NCBI GenBank assembly: GCA_039026955.1
Contig: JBCCLH010000018.1
Span: 43,655 to 107,654, forward strand
Length of the DNA stretch: 64,000 nt
Source: Kordia sp039026955
GTDB taxonomy: Bacteria; Bacteroidota; Bacteroidia; Flavobacteriales; Flavobacteriaceae
Direction of reading: 5' to 3'
Below the pieces are notes generated by a model that saw only the letters and a program-made list of their open reading frames with translations, made no database searches and had not been told where the DNA came from. Every line of letters begins with the position of its first letter. The stretch's first letter is position 1. Shown one piece after another: positions 9,336-18,636 of this stretch. The position numbers and the translations under genes were made by a program.

Positions 9336-11126
9336 ATGCAAAAAGAAAAACTGACAACCCAGAAACAACAAACAACAGGAACTACAACTACAGATTCCTT
9401 ATTAGAAGCAAGAAAAAAAGCTTTATCAAAAGCAAAAAAATTAGAAGAACCTAAGTTCTCATGGCTAAACGAAAATAGTCGTAAGTTTTTAGAAGCAGGC
9501 TACTTAACTCCCGGTGTTTCTCCCGAACAACGAATTAGAGAAATTGCCGAAACTGCTGAAAATATTTTACAAATTCCAGGATATGCCGATAAGTTTTACG
9601 CATACATGTCCGAAGGATATTTCTCTTTGGCTTCCCCAGTGTGGTCAAATTTTGGAAAAGAACGCGGATTGCCTGTAAGCTGTTTTGGCTCCCATATAGA
9701 CGATGATATTGGAAACATTCTATACACACAATCAGAAGTAGGAATGATGTCAAAATTAGGCGGTGGGACTTCTGGCTATTTTGGAAAAATCCGTCATAGA
9801 GGCGCACCTATTAAAAACAATGGAGAAGCGTCTGGAGCAGTACATATTATGCGCCTTTTTGAGTCAATGGTCGATGTGGTAAGTCAAGGATCTGTTCGAC
9901 GTGGAAGATTTTCCCCGTATTTGCCTATTGAACATCCTGATATTATGGAATTTCTAGAAATCGGTACCGAAGGAAATCCAATTCAGGAACTTACACATGG
10001 CGTTACGGTTACCAATCAATGGATGCAGGAAATGATTGATGGTGATGTTGCCAAACGAACTATTTGGGCAAAAGTACTACAGAGTCGCGGTGAAATGGGA
10101 TATCCGTACGTATTCTTTGCAGACAATGCAAATAACAACGCTGTTGATGTGTACAAAGAAAAAAACCATAGAATACATGCAAGCAACCTTTGTACCGAAA
10201 TTATGTTGCCATCTAACGATGATTGGTCATTTGTTTGTGTATTGTCAAGCATCAATGTGTTACATTATGACAAATGGAAAGACACTGATGCGGTTGAAAC
10301 GATGATTTATTTCTTGGATGCCGTAATTACTGAATTTTTAGATAAATTGGAAAGTTACCGAGATTCTGCAAACAAAGATGATCGTCAGACTTTCTTGTTT
10401 ATGGAACGCGCCTACAACTTTGCCAAAGAAAACAGAGCACTTGGCTTAGGTGTCTTAGGATGGCATTCGTTATTACAATCAAAAATGCATGCGTTTGATA
10501 GTCAAGAAGCGTATGACTTGAATACCGAAATTTTCCAAACGATCCAAAAACGTTCGTATAAAGCGTCTGAAGAACTTGCCACAAAATTTGGTGAACCAGC
10601 AGTATTGAAAGGATATGGAAGAAGAAATGCTACGCTCAATGCGGTGGCACCAACCACTTCATCTGCTTTTATCTTAGGACAAGTTTCACAAGGAATTGAG
10701 CCAATTTGGTCAAACATTTATGTAAAAGATATTGCAAAAATAAAGACCACTATCAAAAATCCATTCTTACAAAAACTATTGGAAGAAAAAGGAAAAGATA
10801 CACCAGAAGTATGGCGCAATATAAGAGATCGTGACGGATCTGTACAGCATCTAGATTTCTTGACAGATCACGAGAAAGAAGTCTTTAAAACCTACTCAGA
10901 AATTGATCAGATGGCAATTATTTACCAAGCTGCCAATAGACAGTATCATATTGATCAAGGACAATCCGTAAATATTATCGTTCATCCTGATATGCCTACA
11001 AAAGAGATTAACAAAATACATGTTACTGCTTGGAAATTAGGTTTAAAATCATTGTATTACCAACACAGTATGAATGCAGCTCAAAAATTCAAACAGAAGA
11101 AAGAATGTACTAGCTGCGAAGCCTAA
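9336..11126 (+). CDS. nrdA: Ribonucleoside-diphosphate reductase alpha subunit lacking an ATP-cone
   Basis: This 596-residue catalytic subunit starts straight into the barrel fold after a short polar tail, so it lacks the usual N-terminal ATP-cone. That complements the cone on NrdB. The catalytic pieces are visible: GLPVSCFGSHIDD with the first redox Cys, NLCTEIMLPSND with the thiyl-radical Cys, FVCVLSSINV with the second redox Cys, the substrate loop NAVAPTTSSAFILGQVSQGI, and the C-terminal relay pair in KKECTSCEA. It reduces NDPs to dNDPs using the NrdB radical. The 3-bp gap to nrdB implies one transcript, which ends at the hairpin at 11140-11171. Confidence 0.95.
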   Translation: MQKEKLTTQKQQTTGTTTTDSLLEARKKALSKAKKLEEPKFSWLNENSRKFLEAGYLTPGVSPEQRIREIAETAENILQIPGYADKFYAYMSEGYFSLASPVWSNFGKERGLPVSCFGSHIDDDIGNILYTQSEVGMMSKLGGGTSGYFGKIRHRGAPIKNNGEASGAVHIMRLFESMVDVVSQGSVRRGRFSPYLPIEHPDIMEFLEIGTEGNPIQELTHGVTVTNQWMQEMIDGDVAKRTIWAKVLQSRGEMGYPYVFFADNANNNAVDVYKEKNHRIHASNLCTEIMLPSNDDWSFVCVLSSINVLHYDKWKDTDAVETMIYFLDAVITEFLDKLESYRDSANKDDRQTFLFMERAYNFAKENRALGLGVLGWHSLLQSKMHAFDSQEAYDLNTEIFQTIQKRSYKASEELATKFGEPAVLKGYGRRNATLNAVAPTTSSAFILGQVSQGIEPIWSNIYVKDIAKIKTTIKNPFLQKLLEEKGKDTPEVWRNIRDRDGSVQHLDFLTDHEKEVFKTYSEIDQMAIIYQAANRQYHIDQGQSVNIIVHPDMPTKEINKIHVTAWKLGLKSLYYQHSMNAAQKFKQKKECTSCEA

Positions 11127-11139
11127 AATTAAAATATAT

Positions 11140-11171
11140 AAAGACTATTCATTCACTGGATAGTCTTTTTT
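11140..11171 (+). terminator. Rho-independent terminator after nrdA
   Basis: AAAGACTAT at 11140-11148 pairs with ATAGTCTTT at 11160-11168 and is followed by a T run. It lies 14 bp after the nrdA stop codon. Confidence 0.8.
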
Positions 11172-11354
11172 AGTTTGATACAATGATAAATCTCGAGAAT
11201 GTATCGTATTTGTTGGTCTTGTAAATGCGATTAAGAATTATCATATCTTTCGTCTTTTTGGGAGGAAACGGACTAAAAATACGTGTCAAATCAAGATTTG
11301 AAGCGTTTTGTATTGTATTTTGATGAATATTTGCGTCATAAATCATTCAACATC

Positions 11355-13469
11355 ATGAAAAAATTCACCTTCTTTATTGTCCTTTTATCTTCTTTCGTTG
11401 TATTCAGTCAAAATGCGCAAATTGCGCAAATTGATTCCATTGTCGATTCCAAAGTCCAAGAAAATCATCCTGGCATTATGGTCGGAATTGTGAAAGATGG
11501 AAACATCATTTATGAAAAGTACCGCGGATTGGCAAATTTGCAACATCAAATTAAAGTCAACGAAAAAACACGATCCAACATTGCTTCTACCGCAAAACAA
11601 TTTACCGCTTTAATGGTGCTCGATTTAGCTGAAAATAACAAACTAAGTTTAGAAGATGATATTCGAAAATACCTTCCAACATTATATCAAAAAGTAAAAG
11701 ATCCGATCAAAATTCGTCATTTAATTAATCATACAAGTGGCATTCGCGATTATGTAGAATTGATCAGCATGCAAGGAAAAATCTGGTGGAAAGAGTTTGG
11801 TTTGGATAATAATGATGTCCTAGAAATGATCGAAAAACAAGAAGATGTAGGTTTTACGCCAGGATCAAAAGATTCGTATAGCAATTCCAATTACAATGTG
11901 CTTACCAAAGTCATTGAAAAGGTTTCTGGGGAAAAATTCACCGAGTATTCCAAAGCCTTTTTCAAGGAATTAGGCATGAAAGAAACTTCGTTTGTAGAAC
12001 GTTATATGGGCGTCATTCCCAACAGAGCCAATCCGTATAGCGATTGGGGTTATGGCGAATGGTTTGACGTTCCGACCGTAACCAAAACCTGCGGAGAAGG
12101 CTTTTTATTTACGACGTTAAAAGATCAATTAATCTACGAGCAGGCAGTTCAAAATGCAGTGCGCAACAATAATACATTACTCATCAAAAGTCAGCAACCG
12201 ATTCCAAATAGTGAAATTACAACGTATGGTTTTGGCTTGAAACTTGAAGATCGTCTCAACCGAAAAACAGTGTATCATGATGGTGTTACCTACGGATTTC
12301 ACGCGCAAGCACTACGTTTTCCTGAAGAAAAATTAACCGTATTCATTATGAGCAATAATGGTAATATACGAAGCGACTTAATCGCTGATGAAATTGCTTC
12401 GGTGTTTCTTCCAGTCATCCCACAAAAAGAACAATACGACGCGCGATTGTACGCAAACACAAAAACTACTAAAAAGTCACAAACCATCGGGCAATATCAT
12501 TCACCAAGTGGTTATTTGACTCGAATTGTGGAAGAAGAGGGAAAACTATTTTTCAGACAAGGAAAATCGCTTAAAATTGAGTTGGTTTCAGATAAAGATA
12601 AAATGTATCACTTATCGTACGATGCAAAACGAAAAGTTGTTTTTTATCCGAATGAAATGATTTTGTTTAGACCTTCTGGAGAAACCTTTGTCTATAAGAG
12701 AAGTCAAGAAGTTGCTGCTTCTGTTACCGATATTGAAGGTTTTGCTGGCTCGTATTACAATAGCGAATTAGACGTAAGTTTTGAATTAGAAGTAACTTCC
12801 AAAAATACTTTACAAGTTACCTTCTCCACCGATGATGAAGCCGAAGAAGTTGCAGTGTATAATAGAAACGAATTATTGGCAGGAAGTGACTTTGTAATGA
12901 GAGCCAAAAGAGATGCTTTTGACAGAGTGACAGAAATACGTCTCACGTTCGACAGAGCCAAAAACATGCGATTTACAAAGAAAACGCATCTAAAATATCA
13001 ACCAAAAATACCAACAGAAAATGGTTCTATTCAAGTAACCACGATTGGTTCTCGTGATAACAATTCTTCCCAAATTTTACTCACTAAAAATTATTCAAAT
13101 GGCAATGAAATTTGGTTTAAAAAGTTTGGAGGAGCAAGTTATGACAAAGCCAATTCTATCATAGACACGGAAGATGGCTATCTGATTATTGGATCGACCA
13201 GTTCGTACGGAAATGGAAACTATGACATGTTTGTGATCAAAACCGATAAACAAGGAAAAAAGCTGTGGCAACATACCTACGGAGATTTCTACAATGAATA
13301 CGGATATTCCGCAGAAAAAACACAGACAGGTTATCTCATCAAGGGAACCAAACAAAATTGCGAAAATAATACAGATATCGATCGAGAATGTACATCCAAT
13401 GTGTGGTTTGTGTCTATTGACAAAAACGGAAAGGAACTCTCAAACGAGTTATTGGAAAAAATTGAATAA
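11355..13469 (+). CDS. Secreted serine hydrolase (beta-lactamase/class C fold) with C-terminal propeller-like extension
   Basis: I start this 704-residue protein at the ATG at 11355, because MKKFTFFIVLLSSFVVFSQ is a clean signal peptide. The longer frame from a GTG at 11283 would bury it behind 24 charged residues. The hydrolase domain has the S-x-x-K motif STAKQFTAL (Ser78, Lys81), the Y-S-N motif in SYSNSNYNVL and the H-x-G motif YHDGVTYGFHA. This is the catalytic set of class C beta-lactamases, D-aminopeptidases and esterases of this fold. After a linker and a beta-rich part, the last 120 residues (WFKKFGGASYDKANSII, then GYLIIGSTSS and WQHTYGD) resemble blades of the secreted beta-propeller repeat type. 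True beta-lactam hydrolysis is less likely than peptidase or esterase action. Confidence 0.87.
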   Translation: MKKFTFFIVLLSSFVVFSQNAQIAQIDSIVDSKVQENHPGIMVGIVKDGNIIYEKYRGLANLQHQIKVNEKTRSNIASTAKQFTALMVLDLAENNKLSLEDDIRKYLPTLYQKVKDPIKIRHLINHTSGIRDYVELISMQGKIWWKEFGLDNNDVLEMIEKQEDVGFTPGSKDSYSNSNYNVLTKVIEKVSGEKFTEYSKAFFKELGMKETSFVERYMGVIPNRANPYSDWGYGEWFDVPTVTKTCGEGFLFTTLKDQLIYEQAVQNAVRNNNTLLIKSQQPIPNSEITTYGFGLKLEDRLNRKTVYHDGVTYGFHAQALRFPEEKLTVFIMSNNGNIRSDLIADEIASVFLPVIPQKEQYDARLYANTKTTKKSQTIGQYHSPSGYLTRIVEEEGKLFFRQGKSLKIELVSDKDKMYHLSYDAKRKVVFYPNEMILFRPSGETFVYKRSQEVAASVTDIEGFAGSYYNSELDVSFELEVTSKNTLQVTFSTDDEAEEVAVYNRNELLAGSDFVMRAKRDAFDRVTEIRLTFDRAKNMRFTKKTHLKYQPKIPTENGSIQVTTIGSRDNNSSQILLTKNYSNGNEIWFKKFGGASYDKANSIIDTEDGYLIIGSTSSYGNGNYDMFVIKTDKQGKKLWQHTYGDFYNEYGYSAEKTQTGYLIKGTKQNCENNTDIDRECTSNVWFVSIDKNGKELSNELLEKIE

Positions 13470-13506
13470 TCTACAAAAACTCAGAATGAACTAAGTGAAC
13501 ATACAT

Positions 13507-13774
13507 AATAAACGTGAGTTCGATATAACTATTCCGTTAAGTACATAATAGTCAATAACTTATATAAATTGTCAAATCGAGCATTATCGAAATTAAAATG
13601 CATTTTAATTGAAGATACCTAGCGAAGCTATCGAGATTCAATCGAAGCGTTAATTTCATAAGTGTTCTCGTTAGCTTCGCTCGGTGCTTTCAGCAATGCT
13701 CGAACTGACAAATGTTTATTTTTCAGTTAATTACGAGTAATTTGATGATTTCTTATGTCGAACTCACGTTAATA
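13507..13774. mobile_element. MITE-like non-coding element with nested inverted repeats
   Basis: The ends are perfect 13-bp inverted repeats, AACGTGAGTTCGA (13511-13523) and TCGAACTCACGTT (13758-13770), extendable to 18 bp with one mismatch. AATA lies directly outside both ends (13507-13510 and 13771-13774), as a 4-bp target duplication would. Inside are a second inverted pair (13571-13584 with 13696-13709, 12 of 14 bases matching), a third (AGCGAAGCTA at 13621 with its complement at 13672) and a perfect 20-bp palindrome at 13591-13610. No coding frame is present. The rest of the 460-bp gap holds only the hairpin at 13772-13818 and the promoter region of the M3 peptidase. Confidence 0.6.
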
Positions 13775-13818
13775 AACAAAAGTGTCATCTTACATACTAA
13801 GATGACACTTTTGTTTAT
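13772..13818. terminator. Perfect 21-bp stem hairpin, bidirectional terminator
   Basis: The arms 13772-13792 and 13798-13818 are exact reverse complements with a 5-base loop (CATAC). The core is AAAAGTGTCATCTTA/TAAGATGACACTTTT. A-rich left and T-rich right flanks fit an intrinsic terminator that works in both directions. It lies 300 bp after the serine hydrolase gene, displaced from it by the MITE-like element, which could have inserted between gene and terminator. Confidence 0.75.
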
Positions 13819-13931
13819 CTAAAATTGGATATACATACACGTCTCACACTACATTTGCTACACTCCAAAATTTTCTTAGTTTCAACTCCCTAAAAAAAGC
13901 TATCTTTATAGACTTTTAAACAATACCAAAA

Positions 13932-16103
13932 ATGAAAAAACTCCTTTTTGTTTCTGCCATAGTGCTTTTTAGTGCTTGTAAAACCGAAACTGACAAACCC
14001 GAAAAGCAAACAGAAATGCAAACATCAGAAAATCCATTTTATCAAGAATGGAATACACCATTTGAAGTTCCGCCGTTTGATATTATAAAGAATGAACACT
14101 ACATGCCTGCATTTAAAAAAGGGATGGAAGAACATCTTGCCGAAATTGATAAAATTGTACAAAACAGTGAAGCGCCTACGTTTGCCAATACCTTAGAGGC
14201 TTTGGAACGAACAGGGAAATTGCTCAACAAAGTACAAGGCGTGTTTTTTAACTTAACAGGTTCAAATACCAATCCAAAATTACAAGAATTACAACGTGAG
14301 TTAAGTCCGATGTTATCAGCGCACAGCGATAAAATCACCTTAAATGAGGGACTTTTTAAGCGTGTGGAAGCCGTATATCAAGATCGTGAAAATCTAAATC
14401 TCACTAGTGAACAACTTAAATTATTAGAAGATTCACGCAAACGATTTGTTCGTAGCGGTGCTTTACTCAACTCAGAACAAAAAGCCAAAATCACAGAAAT
14501 CAATTCGAAAATTTCTGAACTGACTACTGCCTTTGGTCAGAATCTATTAGCTGAAACGAATGGTTTTGAAATGATTCTAGATAAAAAAGACTTAGACGGT
14601 TTATCTGATGGAATCATTGCTGCAGCTGCTGAAACTGCAAAACAAAAAATGGACAAAGCGGAAACAGATGAAGACAAAGCAAAATACAAAGATAAGTATG
14701 TATTTACGCCACATCGTAGTAGCATGTATCCGTTCTTGACACAATCGAACCGACGTGATTTACGCGAAAAGTTATACAAATCGTATGTACTACGAGGTGA
14801 TAACGATAATGACAAAGACAATAAACAAATTGCTGCAAAAATAGCAAAGTTACGTGCAGAACGCGCACAACTAATGGGCTACGAAACGCATGCACATTTT
14901 GTGTTGGAAGAGCGCATGTTAAAAACTCCGGAAGAAGTATACAATCTGTTGATGCAATTGTGGAAACCTGCTTTGGAAAGAGCGAAAGTTGAAGTAAAAG
15001 ACATGCAAGCAGTTGTGGATTCAGAAGGACACGACTTCAAAATAGCCGCTTGGGATTGGTGGCAGTATTCAGAAAAAGTGCGTAAGGCAAAATATGACTT
15101 GGATGAAGCCGCATTAAAACCATATTTGACATTAGATAACGTATTGAATGGAGTTTTTGAAACGACAAATAAATTGTGGGGCATTAGCTTTACGGAATTA
15201 CACAACATCAATTTGTATCATCCTGACGCGCGAGTTTGGGAAGTTAAAGACAAAGATGGTAGCCATTTAGGAATTTTTATTGGCGATTACTTTACACGTT
15301 CTAACAAACGCGGTGGTGCTTGGATGAGCAGTTTTAAAGGACAATCCAATCTTGATGGAAAAGAACGTCCAGTAGTTGTAAATGTATGTAATTTTCCTGC
15401 GCCTGTGGGCGATGATCCAGCATTGTTGAGTTTTGAAAATGTAACGACGTTGTTCCATGAATTTGGTCACGCAATGCACGGAATCTTAACGAATGTTACG
15501 TATCGTAGCATGTCGGGGACTTCTGGACCTCGTGATTTTACAGAGTTCCCAGCACAAATCTTAGAACACTGGGCAGGCGAGCCAACAATTTTGAAATCGT
15601 TTGCAAAACACTATAAAACAGGTGAAGTAATGCCAGATGTCTTAATCGAAAAATTATTGAAAGCTTCTAAATTCAACCAAGGATTTGCCAATACTGAATA
15701 CTTAGCAGCTTCCCTATTAGATATGGATTGGCACACGATTAAAGCGGATGAAGCCGTAAAAGATGCAGATGCTTTTGAAACCGCTTCCATGACAAAAATT
15801 GGCTTGATTGGGGAAATAGCACCTCGCTACCGTACGACTTATTTCGCACATATTTTTGCAGGTGGATATGCTTCTGGATATTACAGTTATGTTCATTCTG
15901 CCGTATTAGATTCAGATGGTTTTGAAGCATTTAAAGAAACAGGAGATGTTTTTAATCCTGAATTGTCAGCAAAATTAAGAACACACGTCTACGAAAAAGG
16001 TTCAACCGAAGAAGCGATGGAATTGTACAAACAATTCCGCGGACGTGAACCTAAAATTGATGCATTACTAAAAGTAAGAGGATTGGACGGTTCAGCAGAC
16101 TAA
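13932..16103 (+). CDS. dcp: M3 family metallopeptidase (peptidyl-dipeptidase Dcp-like), lipoprotein
   Basis: This 723-residue protein has a lipoprotein signal ending in the lipobox LFSAC (MKKLLFVSAIVLFSAC), so it is probably membrane-anchored and periplasmic rather than cytosolic like E. coli Dcp. The M3 body shows NPFYQEWNTPFEVPPFDII at the start and the zinc site HEFGHAMHG, with His509, Glu510 and His513. The third ligand region follows at FTEFPAQILEHWAGEP, and FAHIFAGGYASGYYSYV lies near the end. These are the hallmark segments of the Dcp/oligopeptidase A group. The enzyme removes C-terminal dipeptides from peptides, supporting periplasmic peptide use. It is a single gene followed by a terminator at 16123-16152. 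Confidence 0.93.
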   Translation: MKKLLFVSAIVLFSACKTETDKPEKQTEMQTSENPFYQEWNTPFEVPPFDIIKNEHYMPAFKKGMEEHLAEIDKIVQNSEAPTFANTLEALERTGKLLNKVQGVFFNLTGSNTNPKLQELQRELSPMLSAHSDKITLNEGLFKRVEAVYQDRENLNLTSEQLKLLEDSRKRFVRSGALLNSEQKAKITEINSKISELTTAFGQNLLAETNGFEMILDKKDLDGLSDGIIAAAAETAKQKMDKAETDEDKAKYKDKYVFTPHRSSMYPFLTQSNRRDLREKLYKSYVLRGDNDNDKDNKQIAAKIAKLRAERAQLMGYETHAHFVLEERMLKTPEEVYNLLMQLWKPALERAKVEVKDMQAVVDSEGHDFKIAAWDWWQYSEKVRKAKYDLDEAALKPYLTLDNVLNGVFETTNKLWGISFTELHNINLYHPDARVWEVKDKDGSHLGIFIGDYFTRSNKRGGAWMSSFKGQSNLDGKERPVVVNVCNFPAPVGDDPALLSFENVTTLFHEFGHAMHGILTNVTYRSMSGTSGPRDFTEFPAQILEHWAGEPTILKSFAKHYKTGEVMPDVLIEKLLKASKFNQGFANTEYLAASLLDMDWHTIKADEAVKDADAFETASMTKIGLIGEIAPRYRTTYFAHIFAGGYASGYYSYVHSAVLDSDGFEAFKETGDVFNPELSAKLRTHVYEKGSTEEAMELYKQFRGREPKIDALLKVRGLDGSAD

Positions 16104-16122
16104 TTCCACTATAAATAATAAA

Positions 16123-16155
16123 AAAAGCGGCTCGGATTTCCGTGCCGCTTTTGTA
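16123..16155 (+). terminator. Rho-independent terminator after the M3 peptidase gene
   Basis: AAAAGCGGC at 16123-16131 pairs with GCCGCTTTT at 16144-16152, with an inner CGG/CCG pairing. A possible ATG at 16142 falls inside this hairpin, which argues against using it as the start of the next gene. Confidence 0.8.
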
Positions 16156-16180
16156 TATACCTACACTTCCTGTTACGCCT

Positions 16181-16930
16181 ATGAGGTTTTTAAAAGCACT
16201 TATTTTTTGCATTGTCTTATCTTCAAGTACTGTCCTATTTGCACATCCTGAGGACGAACTTGTCATCTCAGAAATTGAACAAGGACAACTCGATATGCAA
16301 GACGAACAAATGACTGCCGAATACAAAGCAGCTTTAAAGCGTCAGCGTATGCGAAGATTGGCTGCTATGTCGTGGCAAGATCGTTTTTTTCTATTCATCA
16401 AAGCAGGGATACAACACATTATTCCCAAAGGATTGGATCATATTCTTTTTGTGTTAGGACTGTTCTTTTCCAGTCTAATTTTTCTATCCTTACTAAAACA
16501 AGTAACAGCGTTTACATTGGCGCATACCATCACCCTAGCGTTAGCAGCTTTAGGATTTGTAGTAGTTCCAGGGAATATTGTAGAACCGCTTATTGCACTT
16601 TCTATCGTGTGGATTGCTGTTGAAAATTGTGTGTTCAAAAAAACAACCAAATGGCGACCTGCTATTGTATTTGGCTTTGGGTTGCTACACGGATTAGGCT
16701 TTGCCTCTGTGTTGAGTGATTATGGATTGCCGAAAGACAATTTTGTTCCTTCCTTATTAGCGTTTAATATTGGTGTAGAAATCGGTCAGTTGTTGGTATT
16801 GCTTGCTGCTGCTGTTTTGGTGTGGTTTATTAGAAAGAAAAGCTGGTATCGCAAACGTGTACAAATTCCTGCTTCTATAGCTATTGCTTTGGTAGGTTTA
16901 TTTTGGTTTATTGAGCGGGTGTTTTTTTGA
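16181..16930 (+). CDS. HupE/UreJ-like membrane protein
   Basis: I start at the ATG at 16181 because MRFLKALIFCIVLSSSTVLFAH is a proper signal sequence; an in-frame ATG at 16142 lies within the preceding terminator. The mature protein of about 230 residues has a charged N-terminal part, then GIQHIIPKGLDHILFVLGL, LAHTITLALAALGF, FGFGLLHGLGFASVL and LAFNIGVEIGQLLVLL. These are the conserved His-rich transmembrane segments of the HupE/UreJ_2 family, a group linked to nickel, cobalt or other metal permeation. About six membrane helices are visible. No hydrogenase or urease gene is nearby, so the substrate is unknown. Confidence 0.85.
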   Translation: MRFLKALIFCIVLSSSTVLFAHPEDELVISEIEQGQLDMQDEQMTAEYKAALKRQRMRRLAAMSWQDRFFLFIKAGIQHIIPKGLDHILFVLGLFFSSLIFLSLLKQVTAFTLAHTITLALAALGFVVVPGNIVEPLIALSIVWIAVENCVFKKTTKWRPAIVFGFGLLHGLGFASVLSDYGLPKDNFVPSLLAFNIGVEIGQLLVLLAAAVLVWFIRKKSWYRKRVQIPASIAIALVGLFWFIERVFF

Positions 16931-16967
16931 AAAACTTGGGATTAGAAACCTTACAATATGCTCTAGA

Positions 16968-18389
16968 CTATTCATTCAATAATTTTTCGAGATCTGCAAC
17001 AAGTTTGGCATCACTAGGTCTTTTGGCATCATTATCAAGAATTTTTCCATCTCTGCCTACAATCAGATAACGAGGAATACCTGCTGAAATTAAATTCTTT
17101 ATGGCACTCGAAATTTTTCCTTTTTTGAATCTGATGTGAATTCCGGGAATTTTGTAGGCTGCTATGGCTCGCTTCCAACTAGTTTCATCTCGATCAATAG
17201 AGAGAAATAAAAATTTGATATCCTTGTCTTTAAACTTTTCTTGCATTTTTTTGGATGCTGGCACTTCATCAATACACGGAGCACACCAACTCGCCCAAAA
17301 ATCAACATACACGATAGAACCTTTATAGTCGCTCAGAATTTCTTCCAAAGTAGCATCTGTACTTTTTACATACGCATCACTCGGAATTGTAAGTTTTTCT
17401 TTAAATATGCCTTTGTTGAAAGCATTGTACAATTTCATCCGATTCTCAATACTGCAGGTTTTTATAAAATCTTCGTACAAAGGCGACAGTCTATTGACCG
17501 AAACTGGATTTAGATGCTCAAAAAACATGTTCATCACATAGGTTTCGTGTGCTTTTTTAGGTAATATTTCTTTTGAGAGATCGTAAGTTCTTTTCAGCCA
17601 ATGCACAAAATCCATCTTTGCTGGAGGAAGTGTTTTGTTATAAATCAATTGTCGGTATTTGATTCTGTTTATGTACGTTGCGTACAACATTTGGGCACTT
17701 TCTGTTTCGTGATAATCAAGCGTATCAAAGTCTATTTCATCTAAAAGTGTGACTAAAGATGCATATTCAGGCTTTACACCATTTCCTTCTATATTGTTAT
17801 TGTGTTGATACATATAATTTGCAAAACTGGAATAAAAACTGAATGTAAATTCTGAAGTGTAGTATTTGAAAAAAGAACTTTCTTTCAATCCATTTTTTGC
17901 GGCATATTCTTGTAAAAATGCTAATTCTGAATCTCGCAGTTTTTTTCTTTCTTTAAGATATGCTTCTGGGGTATTATTTTTTCTGTTGTTACGATCTGCT
18001 TTATGCAAAGCGTTAAATTGCTTTTTCCAACTCGTATGAAATTGCGCGGTTGCTGTTCCTTTACCAGAGAATTCAGTCGCAGTCCATAACTTTGTAAAAT
18101 CGGTTTTTAACACGAGACTGTCACCTGGCATTGCATAAAATTCAATTTTTTTGCCTTTTATATAACATTGAAAAACCGTAGGATCATTAAGTGGTACTAC
18201 CACAGAGAAATTGCCATTTTTGATGCTAACTCGTTGCCATTCATTGATATCGTTGGGTTTGTCAATCGATCCTATTTCAAATTCAGTATACGGACAGTTG
18301 GTTATAGTTCCGCTAAAATAGACTTTTTTTTGACCGAAACTCATCGTTGCATACACGATCAATAGCCATACAAATAGTGTTTTCTTCAT
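16968..18389 (-). CDS. TlpA-like thiol-disulfide oxidoreductase with N-terminal DUF4369-like domain
   Basis: This protein of about 473 residues is read from the ATG at 18389 (MKKTLFVWLLIVYATMSFGQ, signal peptide); an ATG 15 bp upstream is possible. The N-terminal beta domain (YFSGTITNCPYTEFEIGS through IEFYAMPGDSLVLKTDF) is of the DUF4369 kind found on Bacteroidota TlpA-like proteins. A helical middle follows, and the last 130 residues form a thioredoxin fold with VYVDFWASWCAPCIDEVPA, giving the active CxxC, then FLFLSIDRDETSWKRAI and GIPRYLIVGRDG with the cis-Pro. It probably reduces or isomerises disulfides in the periplasm. It is convergent with the HupE-like gene and stands alone. Confidence 0.9.
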   Translation of the reverse strand: MKKTLFVWLLIVYATMSFGQKKVYFSGTITNCPYTEFEIGSIDKPNDINEWQRVSIKNGNFSVVVPLNDPTVFQCYIKGKKIEFYAMPGDSLVLKTDFTKLWTATEFSGKGTATAQFHTSWKKQFNALHKADRNNRKNNTPEAYLKERKKLRDSELAFLQEYAAKNGLKESSFFKYYTSEFTFSFYSSFANYMYQHNNNIEGNGVKPEYASLVTLLDEIDFDTLDYHETESAQMLYATYINRIKYRQLIYNKTLPPAKMDFVHWLKRTYDLSKEILPKKAHETYVMNMFFEHLNPVSVNRLSPLYEDFIKTCSIENRMKLYNAFNKGIFKEKLTIPSDAYVKSTDATLEEILSDYKGSIVYVDFWASWCAPCIDEVPASKKMQEKFKDKDIKFLFLSIDRDETSWKRAIAAYKIPGIHIRFKKGKISSAIKNLISAGIPRYLIVGRDGKILDNDAKRPSDAKLVADLEKLLNE

Positions 18390-18636
18390 TTTTATAGATA
18401 GCATTTACTCAAAGATAACACAAATATGTACATCATGTGAAAGTGATCAGTCGCACACAAAGTAGCATGTATTTCTTAAAAGTATGCGTTCAAAATTGAA
18501 ACACAGTCAAAAGTCTATCAAAAATTAACACATTTAGTAATTACATGCTTTTCGTAAAGGTTATTTATGTGTTGGATGTTTTTTCTGTAACGACAAATTA
18601 GAAGGATTTAATATATTTATAAAAAATTCTGTCTTT

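Noticed and set aside
11283..11354. GTG start for the serine hydrolase
   Set aside because: It would put 24 polar residues before a clean signal peptide that begins at the ATG at 11355.
11355..13469. A resistance beta-lactamase
   Set aside because: The S-x-x-K/Y-S-N/H-x-G set is shared by many peptidases and esterases, the protein is far longer than class C beta-lactamases, and no resistance context is visible.
16142..16180. ATG at 16142 as start of the HupE-like gene
   Set aside because: It lies inside the terminator hairpin of the preceding gene, and the signal sequence begins at the next ATG (16181).
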